DNA from: an uncultured Eggerthella sp.
Lineage (GTDB): Bacteria > Actinomycetota > Coriobacteriia > Coriobacteriales > Eggerthellaceae
Direction of reading: 5' to 3'
Assembly (NCBI GenBank): GCA_900551155.1
Contig: URVA01000077.1
Location: 1-6,671 of the forward strand
Length of the DNA stretch: 6,671 nt
Shown here in pieces: positions 1 to 5,462 of the stretch. Position 1 is the stretch's first letter. Each line of letters starts with the position of its first letter. The translations under genes were made by a program, and so were the position numbers. The notes below the pieces were generated by a model. It was not told the DNA's origin and did not search any database. It worked only from the letters and a program-made list of their open reading frames with translations.

Positions 1-1
1 C

Positions 2-820
2 TTTAACGACGAAGGTACCTATTATTCCAAGAGCCAAAATCGTTGGTATAACCATTTTTGGCAGCAGGGTAGAGCGTTTAATAATTGGATCACTAAAGCG
101 ATGGCAGGTCCTCGTCTTTCACGTTCGAACCATGTGTGTGGTGGCTGCTTGGCGCTACATCGCGAAACCTATCGCCGTCTTAGTTTTGACCCGTGGATTA
201 TGCGCGGCGAAGACTTGGACTATTTGCTAAGCCTTCGCATGTATGGTTCAGATATTTGGTTTGATAACCAATGGTCTTTGACGCATTTGCCTCCAAAGGA
301 TCGCAACGAAGGACATCGTTTCTATCGCGATATTTTCCGTTGGCTTTATGAGTTCTACAAAATTGAATTCAGCCGCGCACAGATTGACCTTTTGCAGATT
401 AAGCCTTCATCGCTGATGCCTTATCCTGGTCCGTTCCTTGAACCAGGCATCACCAAGCGCATTAAACGTACGGCATTTTTGCGCTCCTTGGTTCGTCCCG
501 ATAAAAGGGCGTATCGCGAAGGTGCTCGTGCCGCAACGCGTGAAGCAACTGATTACGCGCAAGCAAATTGCATGAAGTATTTCGAATTCCAATACACCTG
601 GGGCGATATTATGGCTCGCATGGAAAGCGATGCTGGCCTTCGCCAGGCATTGGTTCATGCTGCAATTGCTCGTCAGGCAGGAGAAGATATCGTTGTTACT
701 TCTTCGGATGCTTCTTTACAGGCTGATCAGATTGATGCCGTTGAAGGCAATGTTGCAAAGGTAAATCTCGATCCTGGTATGACAAGCGAAATACAATTGA
801 ACTTAAATGATGAAGAGTAG
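2..820 (+). CDS. Glycosyltransferase, GT-A/GT2-like, C-terminal part (5' truncated by window edge)
   Basis: The reading frame is open from base 2, so the first methionine at 101 is internal and the start lies outside the window; 272 residues are visible. Around visible residues 47-98 it has the closing half of a GT-A fold: a CGGCLALHRETY strand, then SFDPWIMRGEDLDYLLSL with an acidic ED pair (E70, D71) of the kind that holds the catalytic base in family 2-like transferases, then a THLPP segment with a conserved-type His (H95). Proteins of this kind transfer a sugar from a nucleotide-sugar donor, usually to surface polysaccharide, lipid or protein on the cytoplasmic side. The donor and acceptor cannot be told from this part. 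Residues about 100-272 form a long, mostly helical tail ending in an acidic stretch (NLNDEE) without a membrane segment. The stop lies 15 bases before the carrier gene, so the two may be co-transcribed. The fold assignment is fairly secure; the exact family is not. Confidence 0.7.
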   Translation, partial: FNDEGTYYSKSQNRWYNHFWQQGRAFNNWITKAMAGPRLSRSNHVCGGCLALHRETYRRLSFDPWIMRGEDLDYLLSLRMYGSDIWFDNQWSLTHLPPKDRNEGHRFYRDIFRWLYEFYKIEFSRAQIDLLQIKPSSLMPYPGPFLEPGITKRIKRTAFLRSLVRPDKRAYREGARAATREATDYAQANCMKYFEFQYTWGDIMARMESDAGLRQALVHAAIARQAGEDIVVTSSDASLQADQIDAVEGNVAKVNLDPGMTSEIQLNLNDEE

Positions 821-835
821 CGTGGCGCAAAACAC

Positions 836-1729
836 ATGGAAACATTTATCATAGCCGCAGTAATAGGCTTGGTTATAGGTATTTTTTCGGGACTGTTGGG
901 TATCGGTGGCGGTACCCTAATGGTCCCGATTTTTCGTCTTGGGTTTGGCATGAGTGCTATTTCTTCAACGGCGACATCGCTCTTTACTATTATTCCTACG
1001 TCTCTATCGGGACTTGTTACCCACATTAAGAACAAAACATGCATTCCTAAAATTGGTGTTCTTTGTGGCTTGGGCGGTGCCTGCACAAGTCCTGTGGGAG
1101 TATATCTAGCTTCTATTTCTCCCTCGTGGGCTATTATGCTTGCTGCTGCGTTGATCATTGGCTATTCGGCAGTTTCGATGTTTCGCAAAGCAATTCGCAT
1201 GCCAAAGATTTCCTCTCAAGGTGAATCGTCGGTTACGGGCAAGGATCGTGCGAAAGAGGCAGAAAAAGCAGCGAAGAAGGCAGCGGAAAAAGCTGCTGGA
1301 ACGACGGCAAGCGCTTCTAACAATACGGATGCTGCCACCTTTAAGCTTTCGGCAAAAAGAGTTGTGCAATGTTTGCTCATCGGTTTATGCGCAGGCCTAG
1401 CTTCGGGCTACGTTGGTGTTGGTGGCGGCTTTATTATGGTTCCGCTGTTTATTTCCGTATTGGGAATTATGATGCGTCAAGCTTCGGGAACTTCTTTGGT
1501 GGCCGTAACCATTCTTGCTATACCAGGCGTTATTGAACAGGGTTTACTTGGTCATATTAACTATATTGCAGGTATTGCTATGGCGATTGGAAGTATTCCT
1601 GGTGCAATAATTGGTGCAAACTTGATTCGAAAGATTCCAGAACGTAAACTACGTTTCGTATTTGGTGCATTTCTCTTGCTTTCGGCGGTCGTTCTGCTGA
1701 TTAATGAACTTTTGCCGATGTTTGCATAA
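836..1729 (+). CDS. TauE/SafE-family membrane carrier (sulfite/organosulfonate/organic anion exporter type)
   Basis: This 297-residue integral membrane protein has the internal duplication typical of the TauE/SafE (DUF81) family. Residues 15-31 (GIFSGLLGIGGGTLMVP) and 187-203 (GLASGYVGVGGGFIMVP) are near copies, each opening one half of about four hydrophobic helices. Family members move small anions such as sulfite, sulfoacetate or other organic acids across the cytoplasmic membrane; the substrate here is unknown. The two halves are joined by a long hydrophilic loop (about residues 121-173) with a Lys/Ala/Glu-rich stretch (136-155) likely to be helical and cytosolic. The length is a little above the usual 250-270 residues because of this loop. 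ATG at 836 starts right at the first hydrophobic helix. The Shine-Dalgarno is weak, so translation may be coupled to the upstream gene (15-base gap). The histidine kinase follows after 14 bases, suggesting a shared signal or regulation. Confidence 0.88.
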   Translation: METFIIAAVIGLVIGIFSGLLGIGGGTLMVPIFRLGFGMSAISSTATSLFTIIPTSLSGLVTHIKNKTCIPKIGVLCGLGGACTSPVGVYLASISPSWAIMLAAALIIGYSAVSMFRKAIRMPKISSQGESSVTGKDRAKEAEKAAKKAAEKAAGTTASASNNTDAATFKLSAKRVVQCLLIGLCAGLASGYVGVGGGFIMVPLFISVLGIMMRQASGTSLVAVTILAIPGVIEQGLLGHINYIAGIAMAIGSIPGAIIGANLIRKIPERKLRFVFGAFLLLSAVVLLINELLPMFA

Positions 1730-1743
1730 CTAAGGAAATTCGT

Positions 1744-3030
1744 ATGTTTCGTCATAACTTATATATCTTTTTAGAGATCCTCTTTTTATGCTTGGCTCTG
1801 CTTTGTGGCTGTGTTTTGGGCTGGGCTATGTTTAGTGGAGCAAATAACTACACGGTTTTGGTGGTTTCTGGAGCGCTCTTTACTATCTTCTTGCTTATTA
1901 CTATTGCGCTTATGTTGGATCCCGATCGTATTCGAGCAAGCCAATCGGATTCTGTGCTCCATTTGGCAAGCGACACGCTTGCGGCAATGCAGGGCGGCTT
2001 CAACCAGGAAAGCGCTCAACGGGTGTGTGAGGTATTGCTTCCTGCTACGTCGGCTTCCGCTGTTGCTATCACCGATCGCGAAGTGGTACTTGGTTATCAC
2101 GGTGCGGGCGCCGAAGAACTAGGAAAAGCGGGTGGTAATATTCACACCGAAGGTACGAAGCGCACCATCCAAGACGGCAAAACACGCGTGTTCAAAACGC
2201 AAGCTGAAGCAGGTTTTCCTGTTCATATTCGCAATATTCAGGCGGGTATCATTGTGCCTCTTAGAGTGGGTAAAACTATTCAGGGAACGTTGAAGTTTTA
2301 TTACCCTAAGCCTTCTCGTATTAACGAAACACAAATTTCAATCGCAGAAGGTTTTGCTCAGCTGCTGTCCACCCAGATTGCTGCAATGGAGCTGGAAGAA
2401 CAGAAGAAGCTTGCAACAAGTATGGAGCTAAAGGCGCTGCAAAGCCAGATTAACCCTCATTTCTTGTTCAACATTATTAATACGATGGCTTCTTTGGTGC
2501 GCACCGACCCTGATAAAGCGCGTATCATGCTTCGCGAATTTGCGGTGTTCTATCGTCAGACGCTGGAAAACAGTTCCGACCTTATTCCACTTTCTCGAGA
2601 AATCGAACAAACCGTTCGCTATTTGTCGCTGGAACAAGCACGTTTCGGCGAAGATCGCTTGGCTGTGGAAGTGGACGTGGACGATGACGTTCGCGCAATG
2701 TTGGTTCCTGCTTTTATGGTGCAGCCATTGGTGGAAAATTCGGTTAAGCATGCTATGCCAGCAGAAGGAAAATTAACCATTAGTATTGCTGGTGAAATGG
2801 ACGGCGACGATGTGTATCTTCACGTTTCTGATGATGGCATTGGTATGAGTGAAGATGCGGTACGCAACATCATGAATCCAAAATCGCAAACAGGATTGGG
2901 TATTGCCGTTAAAAACGTCAATGACCGTTTACGTGGATACTATGGCGAAGAAGCCTATATGAAAATCGAAAGTGAATTGGGTGTAGGAACACAGGTTACG
3001 CTGTACCTCTACGACTGTGCTCATGTGTAA
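1744..3030 (+). CDS. LytS/YpdA-type sensor histidine kinase (2 TM - GAF - His_kinase - HATPase)
   Basis: This 428-residue membrane sensor kinase autophosphorylates and should pass phosphate to the LytTR regulator encoded next. Two hydrophobic helices lie at about residues 7-30 and 36-58. A GAF-like domain follows at about 65-215. A short coiled linker (212-232) leads to the His_kinase domain with LQSQINPHFLFN, the phosphoacceptor being H239. The ATPase domain shows the N-box VQPLVENSVKHA (N332), the G1 box DDGIGM (363-368) and the G2 box TGLGI (383-387). These motifs are the hallmark of the LytS/NatK kinase class. Most LytS/YpdA/BtsS kinases carry a five-helix 5TM-LYT receptor at the N-terminus; only two short helices are present here, so ligand sensing must rest on the GAF domain, the short membrane part or a partner. 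The start at 1744 has a good Shine-Dalgarno (AAGGAA, 1732-1737, spacing 6). It lies 14 bases behind the carrier gene, probably in one transcript. Confidence 0.93.
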   Translation: MFRHNLYIFLEILFLCLALLCGCVLGWAMFSGANNYTVLVVSGALFTIFLLITIALMLDPDRIRASQSDSVLHLASDTLAAMQGGFNQESAQRVCEVLLPATSASAVAITDREVVLGYHGAGAEELGKAGGNIHTEGTKRTIQDGKTRVFKTQAEAGFPVHIRNIQAGIIVPLRVGKTIQGTLKFYYPKPSRINETQISIAEGFAQLLSTQIAAMELEEQKKLATSMELKALQSQINPHFLFNIINTMASLVRTDPDKARIMLREFAVFYRQTLENSSDLIPLSREIEQTVRYLSLEQARFGEDRLAVEVDVDDDVRAMLVPAFMVQPLVENSVKHAMPAEGKLTISIAGEMDGDDVYLHVSDDGIGMSEDAVRNIMNPKSQTGLGIAVKNVNDRLRGYYGEEAYMKIESELGVGTQVTLYLYDCAHV

Positions 3031-3111
3031 GCTGAAGCGTTATTTGCATATTGGTGCTTAGGATGAAGTGTCACTTGCAAACTCATGTTTAGGTTGAAGC
3101 GCCTTTTTGCA
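3028..3111 (+). repeat. Three direct repeats, 31-bp period, upstream of the LytTR regulator gene
   Basis: Three imperfect copies of TGAAGYGNNNNTTGCA lie at 3033-3048, 3064-3079 and 3095-3111. The last copy has one extra base before TTGCA. The TGAAG cores begin exactly 31 bp apart (3033, 3064, 3095), and similarity extends upstream (TTAGG before copies 2 and 3, GTAAG before copy 1). The first copy begins at the stop codon of the kinase gene. A 31-bp step is about three helical turns, so all copies face the same side of the DNA. LytTR-domain regulators are known to bind imperfect direct repeats of about 9 bp set in helical phase, so these are candidate sites for the downstream regulator. That they are an operator is inference. 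Confidence 0.6.
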
Positions 3112-3134
3112 AAATTCGACTTATTTTCATCTTT

Positions 3135-3140
3135 TATAAA
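3135..3140 (+). promoter_or_regulatory. Candidate activator-dependent -10 element (TATAAA) next to the repeat array
   Basis: TATAAA lies so that its expected -35 region (about 3112-3117) has no match to TTGACA but directly abuts the third direct repeat ending at 3111. A poor -35 with a bound activator next to it is the usual arrangement for activated promoters. Transcription would begin near 3147, giving a leader of about 95 bases before the regulator gene. The DNA around it is AT-rich, so a chance match is quite possible. Confidence 0.3.
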
Positions 3141-3201
3141 TGATAGCGAGCGGCAATCATATTCAAATAGAACAACAATGGTCCATCAATATGAAGTAGT
3201 T

Positions 3202-3207
3202 TATAAT
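3202..3207 (+). promoter_or_regulatory. Candidate -10 element (TATAAT) of the response regulator gene
   Basis: A perfect TATAAT lies 34 bases before the regulator start. The -35 position at 17 bp (TGGTCC, 3179-3184) matches TTGACA at only three of six bases, and there is no extended TG. Transcription would start near 3214 with a leader of about 28 bases including the Shine-Dalgarno. This is the simplest promoter for an independently transcribed regulator gene, but it rests on one hexamer. Confidence 0.35.
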
Positions 3208-3232
3208 ATCGTCTGATACCTAAAATTGAGAC

Positions 3233-3239
3233 GAGGAGG
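3233..3239 (+). promoter_or_regulatory. Strong Shine-Dalgarno GAGGAGG, unusually close to the ATG
   Basis: GAGGAGG ends only two bases before the ATG at 3242. The in-frame TTG at 3245 and CTG at 3248 are 5 and 8 bases away, within the normal range. The ATG could still be used if only the first GAGG (3233-3236, spacing 5) pairs with the ribosome. The site therefore leaves the exact start uncertain by one or two codons. Confidence 0.7.
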
Positions 3240-3241
3240 CT

Positions 3242-3958
3242 ATGTTGCTGAAGGCGATCATTGTTGACGACGAAGCACCTGCGCGTTCCGAACTACGCTT
3301 TTTGCTAGGCGAACTTAATCAAACCGAAGTTGTTGCTGAAGCGGCTAGCGTTCGTGAAGCAATTGAAAAGTTGAAGGAATATCCTTGTGATGTGATGTTC
3401 CTTGATATCAACATGCCAGAAGCTACTGGTATTCAATTGGCTGAAGCGCTCCAGCATTTGAAATATCCTCCTGCGGTAGTATTTGTTACGGCTTATAGCG
3501 AATTCGCTCTGGACGCTTTCAAGGTAAATGCTATTGACTACCTGGTAAAGCCTGTTGAAACCGAGCGCTTGGCTCAAGCTTTGGCTCGCGTTCGCGAACA
3601 TGTAGTTTTGCATGCAAAGGCCCAGAAAGCTGAACGCATTCCTGTTGAAAAGGGCGGCAAGAAGATTCTCATCAATATTGATGACATTCGTTATGTCATG
3701 GCTCGTGATGACTATGCTTATCTGCAGACAGGCACCGACCGTTTCTTCTCTACGGTAAGTTTGGCTCATCTTGAAAAGACTCTTGATGGCCATGGATTCT
3801 TCCGTGTTCATCGTGGCTATTTGGTTAACCTCGCTTTGGTTAAAGAAGTTGAGCCACAGTCTGGTGGAACCTTGCTGCTTACCCTTGATGGCGTAGACGA
3901 TAAGATTCCTGTTTCTCGTCGTCGCGTTTCTTCACTTAAGAAGGCGTTGGGTCTGTAA
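3242..3958 (+). CDS. LytTR-family response regulator (REC - LytTR DNA-binding)
   Basis: This 238-residue cytoplasmic transcription regulator is the likely partner of the LytS-type kinase upstream. The receiver domain (about 3-118) has the acidic pocket D9-D10, phosphoacceptor D55 in MFLDINMP, T83 and K103 in YLVKP, so all key residues are present. The LytTR DNA-binding domain (about 130-235) shows its typical segments: an I-VEKGGKKILINIDDIRYV strand region, YAYLQT, a FFRVHRGYLVNL core and a C-terminal IPVSRRRVSSLKKAL helix. The length is typical of the family. Related pairs (LytSR, BtsSR, YpdAB) control genes for membrane transporters, often neighbours, which here points to the TauE-type carrier. 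The gene is separated from the kinase by 211 bases holding phased repeats and -10 candidates, so it is probably transcribed at least partly on its own and may control itself. The start could be TTG at 3245, giving the family-like MLKAIIVDDE. An intrinsic terminator follows. Confidence 0.93.
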   Translation: MLLKAIIVDDEAPARSELRFLLGELNQTEVVAEAASVREAIEKLKEYPCDVMFLDINMPEATGIQLAEALQHLKYPPAVVFVTAYSEFALDAFKVNAIDYLVKPVETERLAQALARVREHVVLHAKAQKAERIPVEKGGKKILINIDDIRYVMARDDYAYLQTGTDRFFSTVSLAHLEKTLDGHGFFRVHRGYLVNLALVKEVEPQSGGTLLLTLDGVDDKIPVSRRRVSSLKKALGL

Positions 3959-4014
3959 ATTCGCGCTACTTTTTGGTGCAAGGCGTTTAACTTTCTGTAT
4001 AAATTAAAGCATCT

Positions 4015-4049
4015 GACGGCGGTAAGAAATTTACTGCCGTCTTTTTATT
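4015..4049 (+). terminator. Intrinsic terminator after the response regulator gene
   Basis: GACGGCGGTAAG (4015-4026) pairs with TTTACTGCCGTC (4030-4041) to form a 12-bp stem with two G-U pairs and a three-base loop (a slightly larger loop if the innermost G-U pair opens). It is followed by TTTTTATT. The hairpin has a GC-rich base and a U-tract, as expected for a Rho-independent terminator. It lies 56 bases after the stop and ends the regulator transcript. The rest of the gap up to the phosphatase gene is AT-rich, and I could not pick a convincing promoter there. Confidence 0.9.
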
Positions 4050-4133
4050 CGTTAGGTACGTTATTTGTTGAATAAGCTCCTTTAGTCGTTTGAATAACAT
4101 TTACTAAGAGTTGGATAAAGTTTGGTTGAAACG

Positions 4134-4832
4134 ATGGCAAATTCTGAAAGTGTTAATAATGCACAACTGCTCGAGTTAAAGCGTGATGTTGTTTTGTTTG
4201 ATTTGGATGGAACCGTGCTTGATACGCATGATGCTATTTTGGATAGCATGCGTTATGCCACACGCGAAGTGCTCAAAACAGTAATTCCCGACGAGGTTTT
4301 GGTGGCAGAAGTTGGGCAGCCTCTCGTAACGCAAATGCGAACGCTGGCGCCTGACGAGGAAACAGCCCAAGAATTGCTGGTGGTATATCGCACTCGTAAC
4401 GAAAAAGATCTCAATCTAAAAACTGCTCCTTTTGCAGGCATTGAACAGCTGATTCGCCAACTAAAACACGAAGGGTTCACCGTTGCGGTTGTTACCTCAA
4501 AACGTGAAGCGCTTGCTACCACAAGTCTTAAAGCGTTTGGTATGTATGATCTGTTTGCGCTGGTAAACGGAATGGAAAGCAGTACGGGCCACAAGCCTGA
4601 TCCCGATCCGCTTCTTCAGGCAGCAAAAGACTTAGGGGTAGCTGTCAAGCGCTGCCTTTATATTGGCGATAGCCCCTTTGATATCCAAGCAGCACATGCT
4701 GCTCAGATCCCCTGCGTGGGGGTAACGTGGGGTGGCTTTTTCAGTAAAGACACGCTAGCCAAGGAATGTCCCACCCAGTTAGTGGATACTCCCGACGAAC
4801 TGCACGAGGCAATTCGCCAACTTGCTCAGTGA
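4134..4832 (+). CDS. HAD-superfamily phosphatase, phosphoglycolate phosphatase (Gph/PpaX)-like
   Basis: The 232-residue protein has all four HAD motifs (numbering from the ATG). Motif I is FDLDGTVLDT (nucleophile D23, acid/base D25), motif II is VVTSK (T121), motif III is the Lys of GHKPDPDP (K154), and motif IV is YIGDSPFDIQAA (D179, D183). The helical stretch between motifs I and II fits a C1-type cap, as in phosphoglycolate phosphatase and PpaX-like enzymes. These hydrolyse small phosphomonoesters with Mg2+ in the cytosol; the true substrate cannot be told. An in-frame TTG at 4122 would add four residues. I prefer the ATG because the first residues (MANSE) match those of purE and ATG is the stronger codon, but neither start has a good Shine-Dalgarno. 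The gene sits between the upstream terminator and purE (63-base gap). A housekeeping metabolite-repair role is possible but not shown. Confidence 0.85.
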   Translation: MANSESVNNAQLLELKRDVVLFDLDGTVLDTHDAILDSMRYATREVLKTVIPDEVLVAEVGQPLVTQMRTLAPDEETAQELLVVYRTRNEKDLNLKTAPFAGIEQLIRQLKHEGFTVAVVTSKREALATTSLKAFGMYDLFALVNGMESSTGHKPDPDPLLQAAKDLGVAVKRCLYIGDSPFDIQAAHAAQIPCVGVTWGGFFSKDTLAKECPTQLVDTPDELHEAIRQLAQ

Positions 4833-4838
4833 TACAAT
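4830..4838 (+). promoter_or_regulatory. Candidate extended -10 promoter (TGATACAAT) for purE
   Basis: TGATACAAT is an extended -10 (TGN plus TACAAT, five of six to consensus) that overlaps the TGA stop of the phosphatase gene. The -35 at 17 bp (CAATTC, 4810-4815) is poor, which extended -10 promoters tolerate. Transcription would start near 4845, leaving a leader of about 50 bases with a good Shine-Dalgarno (AAGGA, 4884-4888) seven bases before the purE ATG. This would let purE be expressed apart from the phosphatase gene. No guanine riboswitch or PurR-box structure was recognised in the leader. Confidence 0.35.
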
Positions 4839-4895
4839 GACCAAAAGAAAAATGTCTTTGATTGTGTCAATAATAAGATAGATAAGGAAAGCATT

Positions 4896-5363
4896 ATGGC
4901 TAATTCTGAAACTCCCCTTGTGGGCATCATTATGGGTTCTGAATCCGACATGGCAACTATGGAAGCTTGCATGAAGCAGCTTGATGAACTTGGCGTACCT
5001 TATGAAGTTAAGGTTGCAAGCGCTCATCGTAAGCCTGCGGTAGTGCATGAGTGGGCATCAAGCGCGGTAGAACGTGGTATTCGCGTAATCATTGCTGCAG
5101 CAGGTAAGGCTGCTCATTTAGGTGGTGTAGTTGCAGCTTATACGCCATTGCCTGTTATTGCGGTGCCTATGAAGACAAGCGATCTGGGTGGTCTGGATTC
5201 TTTGCTTTCCATGGTTCAGATGCCAAGCGGTGTTCCTGTAGCAACGGTTGCAATTAATGGTGCTAAGAATGCTGCAATTTTGGCAGTGCAGATTTTGGGT
5301 ACGGGCGACGAAGAGGCTCGTGCAAAAATTGAAAAGCTTAAGGCTGATATGGCACAGGCATAA
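4896..5363 (+). CDS. purE: PurE, N5-carboxyaminoimidazole ribonucleotide mutase (class I)
   Basis: PurE interconverts N5-CAIR and CAIR in de novo purine synthesis in the cytosol, as a homo-octamer in the known family. The 155-residue length is typical. Hallmarks are the phosphate-binding GIIMGSESDMATM (10-22), the ASAHRKP segment (41-47) with catalytic H44, AAGKAAHLGG (68-77) with H74, and the DSLLSMVQMPSGVPVATVAI stretch (101-120). The AHL motif points to class I (N5-CAIR mutase) rather than the class II AIR carboxylase. Two positions in the usual AGGAAHLPG loop differ: Lys replaces a Gly (K71) and Gly replaces the Pro (G76). The start at 4896 has a clear AAGGA seven bases upstream. No purK or other purine gene lies next to it in the window. 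The protein begins with MANSE like the phosphatase before it. Confidence 0.95.
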   Translation: MANSETPLVGIIMGSESDMATMEACMKQLDELGVPYEVKVASAHRKPAVVHEWASSAVERGIRVIIAAAGKAAHLGGVVAAYTPLPVIAVPMKTSDLGGLDSLLSMVQMPSGVPVATVAINGAKNAAILAVQILGTGDEEARAKIEKLKADMAQA

Positions 5364-5378
5364 AGTAGAGCTACTTTT
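5362..5378 (+). other. Small inverted repeat at the purE stop
   Basis: AAAGTA and TACTTT flank GAGC, overlapping the TAA stop of purE and followed by one more T. The stem is six AT-rich base pairs and would be weak in RNA. It may help the larger hairpin that starts three bases later, or may be chance. Confidence 0.3.
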
Positions 5379-5380
5379 CG

Positions 5381-5435
5381 CTACCCAAGTTCAAGAGCGT
5401 TTTGTATCGTCTGTGAACTTGGGTGGTTTTGTTTT
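5381..5435 (+). terminator. Long hairpin with T-rich tail between purE and iorA (terminator or attenuator)
   Basis: CTACCCAAGTTCA (5381-5393) pairs with TGAACTTGGGTGG (5414-5426), 13 pairs with one G-U. The stem continues with AGA/TCT and CG/CG across two single-G bulges (5397 and 5413) to an eight-base loop (5400-5407). TTTTGTTTT (5427-5435) follows. The shape is that of an intrinsic terminator for purE. It ends 27 bases before the iorA ATG, leaving no room for a full promoter after it, so iorA must be served either by read-through or by a promoter inside or before the hairpin. This placement also fits an attenuator in the iorA leader. Confidence 0.75.
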
Positions 5436-5462
5436 GATGGACGAGAGCAAAGGTACACTCGT

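Noticed and set aside
3028..3111. Repeats as a short CRISPR array
   Set aside because: Only three copies of about 20 bp, imperfect, with spacers of about 10 bp and no cas genes nearby. A protein-binding site fits better.
3305..3811. 168-codon open frame on the - strand inside the response regulator gene
   Set aside because: It lies fully opposite a gene with all receiver and LytTR motifs, its translation resembles no family, and it has no credible start region. The other long antisense frames (for example 407-658, 727-1158, 2428-2751 and 6080-6445) were rejected for the same reason.
3973..4003. Promoter TTGGTG - 19 bp - TATAAA after the regulator stop
   Set aside because: The spacing is long, and the transcript would run straight into the terminator at 4015-4049. 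This is more likely AT-rich sequence before a normal gene-end terminator.
4122..4133. TTG at 4122 as the phosphatase start
   Set aside because: It adds only four residues, has at best a weak GGA six bases upstream, and ATG 4134 begins with the same MANSE as purE. It was kept as an alternative but not preferred.
4050..4133. Promoter for the phosphatase gene from TTGTTG/TTGAAT and TAACAT-like hexamers
   Set aside because: No pair of hexamers has both acceptable matches and 16-18 bp spacing. A promoter is expected here after the terminator, but I cannot place it.
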